A stretch of 64,000 nt of DNA from Paraburkholderia largidicola (GCF_013426895.1 NZ_AP023177.1:434001-498000); one strand, 5' to 3'; shown: positions 49,717 to 60,674, numbered from the stretch's first letter. Translations and numbers: made by a program. The notes: a model not told the origin generated them from the sequence alone.

Positions 49717-51231
49717 ATGTACAAACTGACGATTCCCGGTGAAACCTTCATTGTCGCCACGTTGGCCGGTGTGCTGTCCCTGTTCCGTGATGAGCGCGTA
49801 CAGGCAACTGCAACGGCGCTTATCGGGCTGCAGAGCGACAGCGCTGCCGCAAGCGTGACTCGCTACAACGGCAAGCTGGCGATCCGCCGCGCTGGTTCGG
49901 CGGCCGAAGTAATCGCATCCCTCTTTGACGAGGTCCGCGCGCACTGGCTCGGCCAATATGGTGCGCAGCCGAAGCCGTGGCAGATCCGCCAGGCGCACTG
50001 GGACGAACTGTTCGGCCTGTTCGAGCTTTCTCGCGCACCGGAATGCTTCCTTTCCAGTAGCCAGATTGATGCGGAACGTGCAGCAGCGCGCAACGCCCGC
50101 CAATTCTTCGACCTGTCGCCGTTGTTCCATCGCGCTGCCGTTGAGCGCTTTGGCTTTGGCGCTGGCGGCCCGCCCGCCCCGGGCGGCGGCGTGAACGCCA
50201 GGCATGAGGTACACGTAGCGTACGCGCTGTTGCGCAACGAACCTGTGCCCGATGCGGTACTCGACGACTATCGCAGGATGGAGCGGGCCTTTCGCTACGA
50301 CCTTGAATGGGCGGAGCCGCTGCTCAACGTCGTCGAGCTACGTGGGCGCATGCCGGCGGAGAAACATCGATGGGTGGCGTCGGTGATGCGAGGCGCGAAG
50401 CAGCCGATTACCGCTCAGAACGTCGACGCGATCGTGGCGGCCGTCGAAGGCGTACCGGCTGCCTGTGATTTCGTCACGATCGACGATGCCCTGTTCGCTG
50501 CCGGTATCCTGTGCGCGGAATCGCTGCCTCCGATGTTCGACGAGCCTGTCACGTTGGGCACGCCGGTGAATGCCTTCGCCGAACGTCTGCGCCAGATTCT
50601 GGCCGACTCGAAGCGGGACAAATCTCTGGACAGAGCCGATATGGAGCGCACCCAGGGGCGCACGACTGCGCGCCGGCATAAGCTGGAGCGTGACATGGCG
50701 TTGCTTTCGCATGGCCGGGAGACCTTCGAATGGGCAAACCGCATGGCTCTCGCCTTCGAGCAGCGTGACCTGTCGCTGTTGCTTCAGGTGCTCGACAGTC
50801 CCGACACCCGCAACCGCAGCAGCAAGCGGGCGGTGGAAGATCACTACGGCGTCAAGCTGCGTGGAGGGAACTCGAAGGGCCGTCGTCGTGCGATCTTCGC
50901 CTTGTGCGGGATGGATGAGGCGGAGCAGGCGGCGTGGGAAGCGGCGGATGCTGAACGCAAGGAGGCTGCCCGCAAAGCTGCTGATGCGCAACACGCGAAG
51001 GAAGTTGCGCAACGTGCCCAGTATCAGCGTGCCGATGGCGTTGTCATTGATGGCGCAGCGCACGTCGAAGCGGCGATCGAGGAGGGCTTTCGCGAGATAC
51101 GCGACTGGCGCAAGGGAGCAAGCAAGCAGTACGCTCTTGTGAATGTGGAACTGGGTCAGGCGCGAACGCTACGTGCAAAGGATGGCACGCTGGACTATGC
51201 GCGTGCGATGCTCGAGCGTCTTGCCGCTTAA
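49717..51231 (+). CDS. large hypothetical backbone protein
   Basis: A 504-residue protein starting MYKLTIPGETFIVATLAGVL. Helical throughout; the C-terminal part (about 405-450) is a charged coiled coil (AADAERKEAARKAADAQHAK). An ERTQGRTTARRHKLERDMAL basic helix precedes it. The start is fixed by the SD hairpin. No family recognised; its size and position between small genes suggest a structural or DNA-processing role, but this is a guess. Confidence 0.58.
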   Translation: MYKLTIPGETFIVATLAGVLSLFRDERVQATATALIGLQSDSAAASVTRYNGKLAIRRAGSAAEVIASLFDEVRAHWLGQYGAQPKPWQIRQAHWDELFGLFELSRAPECFLSSSQIDAERAAARNARQFFDLSPLFHRAAVERFGFGAGGPPAPGGGVNARHEVHVAYALLRNEPVPDAVLDDYRRMERAFRYDLEWAEPLLNVVELRGRMPAEKHRWVASVMRGAKQPITAQNVDAIVAAVEGVPAACDFVTIDDALFAAGILCAESLPPMFDEPVTLGTPVNAFAERLRQILADSKRDKSLDRADMERTQGRTTARRHKLERDMALLSHGRETFEWANRMALAFEQRDLSLLLQVLDSPDTRNRSSKRAVEDHYGVKLRGGNSKGRRRAIFALCGMDEAEQAAWEAADAERKEAARKAADAQHAKEVAQRAQYQRADGVVIDGAAHVEAAIEEGFREIRDWRKGASKQYALVNVELGQARTLRAKDGTLDYARAMLERLAA

Positions 51232-51242
51232 CGGGGGTGATC

Positions 51243-51701
51243 ATGCGATTCGATCGTTACCCCCGGTACGAAGGCTATCGCTGGACGTCGCGCATGGAAG
51301 CGCTGCACCTGCGGCGGCAGGATCGTGCGGCAGAGAAGATCGCTCAGGCGTATCCGCTGTTCGCCGACCAGATTGCAACGCCTCGCGCGCTGTCGGTCGA
51401 CGAAGAGAAGGAGCGTCGCGAGCGCATGTACGACCGCAGTGAGCAACGCATGCGAGACCTGTTCGCGCGCCAGTGGCGTGACGCGCGACGCGAGTACTTC
51501 GCGTGTGCCGTCGAAGTGCGGGAGCGGATCATGGTCGAGTGGAAGGCGTGGCACGGTCCGGCCAATCCTGTGTGCTTCTCGTATGTCATGGAAAAGCACA
51601 ATGGCGTGGCTGCGGAAAAGTCACGCGTGTTCCGCGAGAGGGAAGCCGCGATGGTTGCCCGGATTGACGGCGCACGCCTCGCGCAGACCTCGCTACTCTG
51701 A
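51243..51701 (+). CDS. hypothetical helical protein
   Basis: A 152-residue, Arg/Glu-rich helical protein (MRFDRYPRYEGYRWTSRMEA, then EEKERRERMYDRSEQRMRDL). It starts 12 bases after the previous gene behind GGGGGTG; a GTG two codons earlier is possible. It ends before a terminator and the group II intron. No family recognised. Confidence 0.52.
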   Translation: MRFDRYPRYEGYRWTSRMEALHLRRQDRAAEKIAQAYPLFADQIATPRALSVDEEKERRERMYDRSEQRMRDLFARQWRDARREYFACAVEVRERIMVEWKAWHGPANPVCFSYVMEKHNGVAAEKSRVFREREAAMVARIDGARLAQTSLL

Positions 51702-51721
51702 AGTAATTTTCCTGAAACACA

Positions 51722-53618
<1,897 letters not shown>

Positions 53619-53816
53619 GCCGTCAGTTTTCCGCTCGCGGTCAAAGCGGGGTTGTTTTGCGCATGATTCGGGCAACTTGCGGTACTTTCAAAGCATAGAC
53701 TTTCATCATCACCCGCGTCACTGACGCATCGAACCGCCGGATTCCGGCAACAAGTCTGCCCTGGGGGACGTCCTCCCTTTTCGGGCGACACCGGGGTACT
53801 ACATTCTGAGGACCCC
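53619..53816 (+). promoter_or_regulatory. structured leader of the DUF3717 gene
   Basis: The leader starts after the intron. A -10-like GCATAGACT is followed by hairpin 0 (GCGTC-ACT-GACGC, then ATCGAACC at about 53713-53733). The GC-rich hairpin GGG-GGACGTCC-TCCC (about 53763-53777) and a hairpin B GGGGT...ACCCC (53793-53816), with the SD TGAGGA in the loop, follow. The ATG is directly after. Confidence 0.6.
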
Positions 53817-54056
53817 ATGACTCAACACGACACTTCCGATCCTGATTGCGTTTCGATCCCGCAGATCGAAGCTGCGATCAACGTGTGGCGCAACCGCAAT
53901 CCGTCTATGTTTGAAACGGATGTGCTGGTGCTGTGTGCTGAAGCACGTTGTCTCGCCGATCTGTACGGCGAGCTGATTTTCACGCGTGAAACCTCGGTGT
54001 CGCGCGAGTCGCTCACGCAGGCGCAACTGGCTGCATTGGCCGACGCGCTGACGTAA
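53817..54056 (+). CDS. DUF3717 family protein
   Basis: A 79-residue protein with the DUF3717 pattern: SIPQIEAAINVWRNRNPSMF, then VLCAEARCLADLYGELIF. The family is common in Burkholderia and other betaproteobacteria, in phages and plasmids; the function is unknown. A structured leader controls it. Confidence 0.8.
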   Translation: MTQHDTSDPDCVSIPQIEAAINVWRNRNPSMFETDVLVLCAEARCLADLYGELIFTRETSVSRESLTQAQLAALADALT

Positions 54057-54075
54057 CGCAGGACCGCTTTTTTCC

Positions 54076-54186
54076 AGCGTCAACCGACGCATCGACCTGC
54101 CGCGCAAGCGGCACACTCAACTCGCCCCATAGGGACCACGTCCCATGGGGCGTTGTTTCGTGGGGCTTTTCCTTTTCAGGTACCCC
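54076..54186 (+). promoter_or_regulatory. structured leader of the MoxR gene
   Basis: Hairpin 0 variant (GCGTC-AACC-GACGC then ATCGACC, about 54076-54096). Hairpin A is CGCCCCAT-A-GGGA-CCACG-TCCC-ATGGGGCG (54123-54152). Hairpin B is GGGG...CCCC with CCT/AGG inside (54162-54186), covering the SD CAGG. Confidence 0.62.
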
Positions 54187-55206
54187 ATGAAAGTCAATCC
54201 CAGCCAACTCCTTGCCCTGCTTTGTGCCTTCATCCCGCAGGGTCTCCCGGTGTTGATCACCGGCCCCGCGGGCGTCGGCAAGAGCGATATCGTTGCCCAG
54301 GCTGCGAAGGCAACCGGTCACGACCTGCTCATCAGTCATCCCGTCGTTGAAGATCCGACAGACTCCAAAGGTCTGCCGTTTCCGAAAGGCGACATTGCCC
54401 GCTTCCTTCCGTTTGGCGACCTTGAACGCGCGCTGAGCGCGACCAAGCCTCTGATCTGGTTCCTCGACGATCTCGGGCAGGCCTCGCCGGCGGTGCAGGC
54501 GGCGAAGATGCAACTGCTGCTTGCACGCCGCATTGGCGAACACGTGTTGTCTGACTGCGTCACATTCGTTGCGGCCACCAACCGGCGCGGTGACAACGCA
54601 GGCGTGACGGGCATTCTCGATCCCGTCATCTCGCGTTTTGCGACAGTGGTCGAGCTGGAGCCGACCATCGAAGCGTGGACCGACTGGGCTGTACGCCAAA
54701 ACGTGCCCACGGAACTGATCTCCTTCCTGCGCTTTCGGCCGGATCTCCTGTACGTGCAGAAGAAGTCGCGCGACATCGAGAACTCGGCAAGCCCTCGCAC
54801 CTGGGGGTTCGTCGCGAAGACGATGGGCGTCGTGCCGAAGGATCTTGAACTGATCTCGTACGCGGGGTCGGTCGGAGAGGGGGCCGCTGGTGAACTGATG
54901 GGCTTTCTTGGCATCTACCGCCAGTTGCCGTCGCCTGACTCCATCTTGCTCACGCCCGATACGGCCCCGATCCCGGAGTCGCCTGCGGCGCTCTGTGCGA
55001 TCAGTACGGCACTTGCCGCCTATTCGACCGAAGACAACTTCGATCGTGTGCTGACGTATCACGACAGGATGTTCGATGCGGGCTACCGCGAATTCGCCGC
55101 GCTGCTCGGTCGTGACGCGATCCGGCGTAAGCCGGAGTTGCAGAACACGCCAGCGTTTGTCCGCGCACAGGCGGGTCCGCTCGGTCAGATCATCCGCGGC
55201 CAGTAA
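54187..55206 (+). CDS. MoxR-type AAA+ ATPase
   Basis: A 339-residue AAA+ protein: Walker A TGPAGVGKSDI (25-35), Walker B-like LIWFLDDLGQA (about 88-98), the sensor-1 segment VTFVAATNRRGDNAG and an arginine-finger region DPVISRF. It is the ATPase of the MoxR/RavA/NorQ-like class, which works with VWA-domain partners to remodel proteins or insert metals. The partner here is likely the VWA/metallopeptidase two genes downstream. Confidence 0.87.
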   Translation: MKVNPSQLLALLCAFIPQGLPVLITGPAGVGKSDIVAQAAKATGHDLLISHPVVEDPTDSKGLPFPKGDIARFLPFGDLERALSATKPLIWFLDDLGQASPAVQAAKMQLLLARRIGEHVLSDCVTFVAATNRRGDNAGVTGILDPVISRFATVVELEPTIEAWTDWAVRQNVPTELISFLRFRPDLLYVQKKSRDIENSASPRTWGFVAKTMGVVPKDLELISYAGSVGEGAAGELMGFLGIYRQLPSPDSILLTPDTAPIPESPAALCAISTALAAYSTEDNFDRVLTYHDRMFDAGYREFAALLGRDAIRRKPELQNTPAFVRAQAGPLGQIIRGQ

Positions 55207-55242
55207 GCGCGCGTTCTTCCTGCATCACCTGAGTCTCCTGTT

Positions 55243-55277
55243 GCCACGACCCGCCATGCGCGGCCCGTGGCCTTTTT
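55243..55277 (+). terminator. intrinsic terminator
   Basis: GCCACG-AC-CCGC-CATG-CGCGG-CCCGTGGC followed by five T residues. It lies 42 bases before the DUF3150 gene. Confidence 0.7.
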
Positions 55278-55318
55278 CTTTTTGCTGAATCCATTCCCTA
55301 TCTTTTCTGGAGTTATCC

Positions 55319-56269
55319 ATGAACATCACCGAACTGAAGTCGAAAGTCATGCTCTCGTCTGTCACCGTCTCCGCCTGGCAGGGACGTCGATTCGACATGA
55401 AAGCGACTGCAGCCGTCGAGGCGAAGCACCATACCAAGGGCATCGGTCGTTTCAACAAGCGTCTGTTGCCTGAACACGCGCCGAGCTATCACGAAGTGAT
55501 CTCGATCGGCAATCGCATCCGCTCCTACTACTACGCCCACACGCTGCAGTACGACCAGCTGGGCGTGCGTCTTCTGCCGACGATGATCTACATGGACGTC
55601 GCCGATCAGTTGCGCAAGATGAAAGACGAGTTCGAGCTGGCCGTGTCGGTCTTCCTGACGGACTATCTGGACCTGAAGGAACAGGCACGCGAAGAGCAAA
55701 AGGACCTGTACAACGAGGCGGACTATCCGACACTGGCCCAGATGTCGGGCAAGTTCGGCGTCAAGCTCGCGGTGCTGCCGTTCCCTGACGCCAGCCAGTT
55801 CGGGGTGGATCTGCCGCCCGACGTGCTGACCGGTCTGCGTACTGAAATCGATCAGCACGTGCTGGCCTCGATCTCGACGGCCAACAACGATCTGGTCGGC
55901 CGTCTGTATGAGGCGGTCTCGAAGCTTGCTGACCGCCTCTACGGCGCCACGAACGTTCGCCTGGACGTCACGAACAACGTGCGCGAACTGTGCGATCTGC
56001 TGCCGAAGCTCAATTTCTCGAATGATCCGAAGCTCAATCACATCCTCGAGCAGGCGAAGCGCCATCTCGCCGTGCACAAGGGTGCGGATCTGAAGGAGTC
56101 GAACGTGCTGCGTTCGCAGGTCGCTGCCAAGGCTTCGGAAATCGAGGGGCTGATGGCAGCGTTCATGGGAGGGGCGCCCGATCCGATGGTCGATCGCGAC
56201 CCGGCATTTGCGCCGGTCGAAACGATCATCCAGCCGGAGCAGACGCCGCTTCTTCGTCTCGTTGCCTGA
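55319..56269 (+). CDS. DUF3150 family protein
   Basis: A 316-residue soluble protein: MNITELKSKVMLSSVTVSAW, KGIGRFNKRLLPEHAPSYHE and the long helical core (VADQLRKMKDEFELAVSVFL). This is the DUF3150 family, always seen between a MoxR ATPase and a VWA protein in this kind of element. The role is unknown; adaptor or structural partner is inferred from context. It ends 7 bases before the VWA gene. A CTGGAG SD precedes it. Confidence 0.83.
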   Translation: MNITELKSKVMLSSVTVSAWQGRRFDMKATAAVEAKHHTKGIGRFNKRLLPEHAPSYHEVISIGNRIRSYYYAHTLQYDQLGVRLLPTMIYMDVADQLRKMKDEFELAVSVFLTDYLDLKEQAREEQKDLYNEADYPTLAQMSGKFGVKLAVLPFPDASQFGVDLPPDVLTGLRTEIDQHVLASISTANNDLVGRLYEAVSKLADRLYGATNVRLDVTNNVRELCDLLPKLNFSNDPKLNHILEQAKRHLAVHKGADLKESNVLRSQVAAKASEIEGLMAAFMGGAPDPMVDRDPAFAPVETIIQPEQTPLLRLVA

Positions 56270-56276
56270 GGTGGAC

Positions 56277-57569
56277 ATGGACCCGCGAATCTCGAAACAG
56301 CGTACCGCACTCGTACTTGATCAGCCGTTCTTCGGTGTACTCGCGCTTCGACTGAAGGTGGTCGAAGACGCGTCATGCAAGACGTTCTGGACTGACGGGG
56401 AATCGCTGGGCTACAACCCGGCGTATCTTGGCGGTCTGAACGACCTTGAAACGCGCGGCGTGCTGGCCCATGAGGTTCTGCATGTGGCCAATGGTCACTG
56501 CTGGCGTCAGGGCGATCGCGATCCGAAGCTCTGGAATGACGCATGTGACTATGCGATCAATCCGATCGTGCTTGAGGCAGGTATGCTGCTACCAAAGGGT
56601 GTGCTCGTCGACACGCGGTTCAAGGGCAAGTCGGCCGAAGAGATCTATGGAATCCTCGCGCAGGAGAAGCGGCAGAAGGAGAAGCAGCAAAAGCAGCAAG
56701 GGAAGGGAAAGCAGGACGGTTCGAAACCGGATGCGCAGTCTTGGCAGCAATCGGCTTCACAGCCGAAGCAGCAGCCTGACAGTACACCCGGGGGCAGTAG
56801 CGCGCCGCAGTCCTCAAACGCGAACGGCGCGAACACACCGTCCGCCAATCCCGAACCCACTGCGACTCCCGACGCCGCGCCCTCCTGTGGCGAGGTCCGC
56901 CAGTACACCGGCGACGACAAGGCGTTGAAGGAAGCTGACTGGAAGGTGGCCGTATTGCAGGCTGCGAAAGCAGCCAAAATGCGCGGCGCACTGCCTGGTG
57001 CTCTGGAGGCGATGGCGACGGATGCCGTCGAGCCTGTTGTCGACTGGCGGCCGATCCTGCATCGCTTTGCGCAGGAATCGTCGCCGACTGACTACAGCTT
57101 CGCGATGCCGAATCGTCGCTATCTGCACATGGGCCTGTATCTGCCATCGTTGAACGAACCGGCAGTTGGCGATGCGGTGTTCGTTCGCGATTCGAGTGGC
57201 TCCGTGTGGGATGAAACGCAGGCGCAGTTCGCTGCGGAAATCATCGCGGTGAATGCCGGCGTGCAACCTCGACGCCTGATCGTGATGGATTGCAACACGC
57301 GCGTGACTCAGGTGCAGATCTTCGAGCGCGGCGACGCGGTCGAGCTCGACCTGCTGCCGGTGCGCGGCGGCGGCGGCACCTCGTTCGTCGAGCCATTTGA
57401 ACGGCTGGAGAAAGAGGGCATCCGTCCCGCGTTCCTGGTCTATCTGACCGACATGGATGGCCCGTTTCCGGACGAGGCACCGGATTACCCTGTCCTGTGG
57501 GCGTCGACGACGCCCCTCAAGCGGGCGAGGAAGGCGCCATTCGGCGAGATGGTCGAAGTGATCTGTTAG
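56277..57569 (+). CDS. VWA-like/metallopeptidase domain protein (DUF2201-type)
   Basis: The 430-residue product has an N-terminal zinc metallopeptidase-like motif LAHEVLHVANGHCW (HEVLH at 65-69, third His at 74). A low-complexity Lys/Gln/Ser/Ala linker (about 140-210) follows, and a C-terminal VWA domain with the MIDAS motif VRDSSGSVWDE (about residue 305) and GGGGTSFVEPFERLE. The DUF2201 layout is the expected partner of MoxR ATPases. Together with DUF3150 it probably forms a chelatase- or remodelling-type complex. The ATG at 56277 is chosen at the conserved part. Confidence 0.85.
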   Translation: MDPRISKQRTALVLDQPFFGVLALRLKVVEDASCKTFWTDGESLGYNPAYLGGLNDLETRGVLAHEVLHVANGHCWRQGDRDPKLWNDACDYAINPIVLEAGMLLPKGVLVDTRFKGKSAEEIYGILAQEKRQKEKQQKQQGKGKQDGSKPDAQSWQQSASQPKQQPDSTPGGSSAPQSSNANGANTPSANPEPTATPDAAPSCGEVRQYTGDDKALKEADWKVAVLQAAKAAKMRGALPGALEAMATDAVEPVVDWRPILHRFAQESSPTDYSFAMPNRRYLHMGLYLPSLNEPAVGDAVFVRDSSGSVWDETQAQFAAEIIAVNAGVQPRRLIVMDCNTRVTQVQIFERGDAVELDLLPVRGGGGTSFVEPFERLEKEGIRPAFLVYLTDMDGPFPDEAPDYPVLWASTTPLKRARKAPFGEMVEVIC

Positions 57570-57595
57570 ACGACGATGCAGTATTTCCTTGACCC

Positions 57596-57625
57596 AAACC
57601 CCGGCCGTGCGCTGGGGTTTTTTTT
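57596..57625 (+). terminator. intrinsic terminator after the VWA gene
   Basis: AAACCCC...GGGGTTT (57596-57620) with a run of eight T residues; loop GGCCGTGCGCT. Confidence 0.75.
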
Positions 57626-57770
57626 CGGCCAGCGAGTCCAAGCCCGAAATTTCACGATTTCACATGCGGTCTGCGGTCGAAAGAGGTGGTTTTCATCCGA
57701 AACTATCCCGAAAAATCAGTACCTTGGCGGCGGATCGGGACGTTGACAGCGCGCTCAAATGCGAAAAGTG

Positions 57771-57788
57771 ACCTGATCCGGCTCAGGT
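57771..57788. promoter_or_regulatory. 18-bp palindromic operator candidate, copy 2
   Basis: ACCTGATCCGGCTCAGGT, a near-perfect palindrome with one mismatched pair. It matches copies 1 and 3 at 16 of 18 positions. TGCGAAAAG occurs on each side (about 57760 and 57794). Confidence 0.58.
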
Positions 57789-57969
57789 ACCTCTTGCGAA
57801 AAGGGAAACAATGCGAGATCCAGGACGGCGATCTATCCACATTAATTTCAAAATCGGAATCAATGTGCGGGGGCGGATCCTTCGGGCGAGCGAAAACGCC
57901 TGATGCAAGGGGGCCCTGTTGGCGCCAGCTTTTTACGTTCTATACGCGCAAAATGCTGGCTAATCCCAA

Positions 57970-58275
57970 TCAAGTGAACAGATCCAACTGGCGAGGATCG
58001 ATCCTCTGGCTTTCGTCACCCGCTTTAGTATTCGGCGCGATGCGGAAGAAATCCGGATCGACGCCAGCGCTTTGTGCCGCGCGCAGCCAGTGCGGCGTGT
58101 CCCCCAAGCCGTTCCATTCGTTGCCCCGCGCATCGCGGTAGAGCGGCGTGTGATCGAGATCGTGCTGGATTGAATCAGCGAGCGCTTGCGGCGTGATGCG
58201 AAACTCTTCCATACGTCGGCGAATCCAGATGATGAGCCGGTCACGCGCTTCGCCGTCGGCGATTTTTCCCTTCAT
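57970..58275 (-). CDS. H-NS-family DNA-binding protein, divergent
   Basis: A 101-residue protein. The central stretch PLYRDARGNEWNGLGDTPHW (45-64) closely follows the H-NS C-terminal DNA-binding pattern (Y-R/K-D-x-x-G-N-x-W-x-G-x-G-x-x-P-x-W-L). The N-terminal 40 residues are not the usual H-NS oligomerisation helix but a short basic segment (IIWIRRRMEEFRITPQALAD). As an element-encoded H-NS relative it could silence the element or interfere with host H-NS. It is convergent with the long plus-strand run. Confidence 0.7.
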   Translation of the reverse strand: MKGKIADGEARDRLIIWIRRRMEEFRITPQALADSIQHDLDHTPLYRDARGNEWNGLGDTPHWLRAAQSAGVDPDFFRIAPNTKAGDESQRIDPRQLDLFT

Positions 58276-58441
58276 GGACGAGGACTTCTCGTAGTTGTCG
58301 TGGTGCGGAGTATAACGGTGCTCGGGAATGCCGATCGCAGGTCGTCCCTTGGCCCCGGCAAACAGGCGCTCAACGTGCCTTTTGGCGGGCGAGCTGCTTG
58401 CTACGCTCTATTGAACGGGTTTCGACGAAGGGGGACGGCAG

Positions 58442-58903
58442 ATGTTCTTGTCCTATCTCATTGATCCGCGCCATCGTACCGTCGAAAAGGTAAGCGACGG
58501 CTTTGACCGCGCATCGGAACTGCTCGAGAGCGACGCGACAGTGATGCATTCGCTCTGGCAAAGCATGTCGGACCGGGACTCGTCGGTCGATGTGGTGTCT
58601 TCAGCCAGCGCGGCGGGCGGGCCGTGGTTTCGCGTACGTCTCGTCCATTCCGGCAGAACGATCGAGCTCGTCGTCGCGGGCAGGGGCGTGCTCATCGTGT
58701 GCGGCAGTGTCCCCGGCGAAATCGGGCAACAACTCGCCGACGCATATGCCGTTGAATCTTGCATTGAATATCTGGAGGGTCACCCGACAGCCGCCGTCGA
58801 CTGGCTCAAGAGTGAGCTTGGCCCAACCCGGCGAATCTCCGCTAAGCGCGCTGCAGGGAAAGGCAGGCGACCGCGTCGCCACCATGCATCCCCGGGACAT
58901 TGA
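58442..58903 (+). CDS. hypothetical backbone protein
   Basis: A 153-residue protein starting MFLSYLIDPRHRTVEKVSDG; the core is beta-rich (GPWFRVRLVHSGRTIELVVA), and the tail is basic (AKRAAGKGRRPRRHHASPGH). It lies between a minus-strand H-NS-like gene and a convergent minus-strand gene. No family recognised. Confidence 0.5.
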   Translation: MFLSYLIDPRHRTVEKVSDGFDRASELLESDATVMHSLWQSMSDRDSSVDVVSSASAAGGPWFRVRLVHSGRTIELVVAGRGVLIVCGSVPGEIGQQLADAYAVESCIEYLEGHPTAAVDWLKSELGPTRRISAKRAAGKGRRPRRHHASPGH

Positions 58904-58906
58904 CGC

Positions 58907-59371
58907 CTAGGCGCGCTTGCGCGCCACCTGTTCGAACGACTCGCCCCCCCGGAACCGTTCAAGCCGGTCGCTCGCATCAGCGACAGCCGCGAGCGGCGCC
59001 CGATGTAACTGCCTGTCATAGGTCGAGACGATCACCGCGAATTGCTGGAATCCTTGCTCGTCGAGCGACCACACGCCGGAGTCCTGGCCGCGATCGAAGG
59101 CCGCTGAGATGACGTCTTCGGCATTGCGCATCTGCTCGAACGTGGCTTCGCCGTAGCCCGCTTCGGCCAGTAGGCCGGTGAGAATCATTGCCTGGCAAAG
59201 TGTCTGCGCCGCGCTGGCGGTCCCAGTTCCACGCCGCATCGCGTCCAGCGCGATGTGAACCTGCAGACAGATCCGGTCGGCTTCGGTGCGGGGCATCGGT
59301 AGCAGGAGGGTCTTGTTTCGACGCGCACGCGCTGCTGCTGCGGTTCGCGCAAACGGAATCGTTCTGGCCAT
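58907..59371 (-). CDS. hypothetical backbone protein, helical
   Basis: A 154-residue helical protein from MARTIPFARTAAAARARRNK with a basic start and TEADRICLQVHIALDAMRRG after it. The frame is open 16 codons further but that part lacks a good SD. It is divergent from trbB and shares the control region containing palindrome copy 3, so it may encode a regulator or partner of the conjugation operon; this is inferred from position only. Confidence 0.55.
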   Translation of the reverse strand: MARTIPFARTAAAARARRNKTLLLPMPRTEADRICLQVHIALDAMRRGTGTASAAQTLCQAMILTGLLAEAGYGEATFEQMRNAEDVISAAFDRGQDSGVWSLDEQGFQQFAVIVSTYDRQLHRAPLAAVADASDRLERFRGGESFEQVARKRA

Positions 59372-59476
59372 CGTGTCAATAGTTGAGAAAGCGTCGTGGG
59401 CGAATCCTACACCACACACCGGACCGCATCGTTACCCGGAAAGCTATACGTTTTACTGCACCATTTCGGGTTAGTG

Positions 59477-59494
59477 ACCTGAGCCGGCTCGGGT
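59477..59494. promoter_or_regulatory. 18-bp palindromic operator candidate, copy 3
   Basis: ACCTGAGCCGGCTCGGGT, identical to copy 1 (20631-20648), in the divergent region between 58907-59371 (-) and trbB (+). It is also preceded by GGGTTAG. Confidence 0.62.
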
Positions 59495-59624
59495 GAGCGA
59501 ACGCGGTATCGCCGCGCCGCACGACATCTTCAGGTAGTGCCACGCGCAACGAATCGGCAAAAGCTCATTGATTTGATCGGTCTTTCGGTCTGCTACAGGT
59601 CACCGCAGCCTGAAAAATAGCAGC

Positions 59625-60674
59625 ATGTCCGAAGCTACCGAAAATCCCCTGCTCAAGGTGCGCCCGCTTGAAGAAAGTGCGGTGCAGATGTTCTTCGCGT
59701 CCGTTAGCCCGCTGCGTGAATACTTCGAAGCGCACGACGTCGCCGAAATCATGGTGAACAACTTCGACAATGTCTGGATCGAGCGACGCGGGCAGATGCA
59801 TCGCCTCAATCTCACGCTGAATCAGGCAACGCTTAACGGCGCGATTCTTTCGCTCGCAGCATCTGTCGAGAAGTCGGCGAAGGCCGGCACTGCACAGGGC
59901 ATCATTAATGCCGGCCACAAGGGCTTGCGTATCGCGGCCGTCATGCGACCAACGGCGATCGATGGTCACGCGATGTCGATCCGCAAGCACAGTGACAAGC
60001 AACTCAGCCTCACCGATTACGTCGCAATGGGTGCGTTCTCGCGCGTGAACGCGCGACACGAGCACAACGACGAGAAGCTCTTCTATCCCGGCATCGAAAA
60101 CGAAGGGCTGATGGCTGCGGTCAGCGAACTGATCATTCGTCGCAAGAACGTGCTCGTGGCAGGCGGCACCTCAACGGGCAAAACCACGTTCCTCAACGCG
60201 CTCGCCGCGCAGGTGCCCGAAGACCAGCGTGTCATTACCATCGAAGACACGATGGAACTGAAACTGCGCGTGCCTAATCTTGTGCGCTTCCTGTCGAACC
60301 CGGACAAGGGCGTCACGACACAAGCCCTTGTTGCGCTCTGTCTGCGCTTCCGTCCTGACCGGATCATCGTTGGCGAAGTGCGCGGTGGCGAAGCGTTCGA
60401 CTTCATTCAGGCACTGAGCACCGGTCACGACGGCGGCCTGGGCTCGATTCACTCAAACGATGCACGCGGCGGCCTCAGCCGTCTGGAGAGCCTCGCGATG
60501 CTGGGTATTCCGCCTGGCAGCCGGTGGGATCTTGTCGACATGCGCAAGGCCATCGCCGATTGCTTTCATTACGTCATCCATCTGCGCCGTACCGGCGAGC
60601 TGCGCCACGTTTCCGAGATCGTCGAGATCAAGGGGTTCAAGGATGGGGACTATGTCCTCAACCGTGTTTTTTAA
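59625..60674 (+). CDS. trbB: VirB11/TrbB-type secretion ATPase
   Basis: The 349-residue hexameric ATPase of a type IV secretion system. Walker A is VAGGTSTGKTTFL (178-190). The conserved ITIEDTMELKL Asp box, the RFRPDRIIVGEVRGGEAFDF Walker B region and STGHDGGLGSIHSNDARGGL His box are all present. It heads the operon trbB-C-D-E-J, the order of Trb-type systems in ICEs and plasmids. The SD is weak; the start MSEATENPLL is the only in-frame ATG upstream of the conserved domain. Confidence 0.9.
   Translation: MSEATENPLLKVRPLEESAVQMFFASVSPLREYFEAHDVAEIMVNNFDNVWIERRGQMHRLNLTLNQATLNGAILSLAASVEKSAKAGTAQGIINAGHKGLRIAAVMRPTAIDGHAMSIRKHSDKQLSLTDYVAMGAFSRVNARHEHNDEKLFYPGIENEGLMAAVSELIIRRKNVLVAGGTSTGKTTFLNALAAQVPEDQRVITIEDTMELKLRVPNLVRFLSNPDKGVTTQALVALCLRFRPDRIIVGEVRGGEAFDFIQALSTGHDGGLGSIHSNDARGGLSRLESLAMLGIPPGSRWDLVDMRKAIADCFHYVIHLRRTGELRHVSEIVEIKGFKDGDYVLNRVF

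Larger units (their letters stand above)
57570..57969. other. end of the long plus-strand run, no gene
   Basis: The region holds the terminator at 57596-57625 and the 18-bp palindrome variant at 57771-57788. A direct repeat of TGCGAAAAG brackets the palindrome. No gene is supported. Confidence 0.5.

Noticed and set aside
49717..51231. Relaxase or primase identity for the 504-residue protein
   Set aside because: No HUH triad, Toprim or zinc motif is visible.
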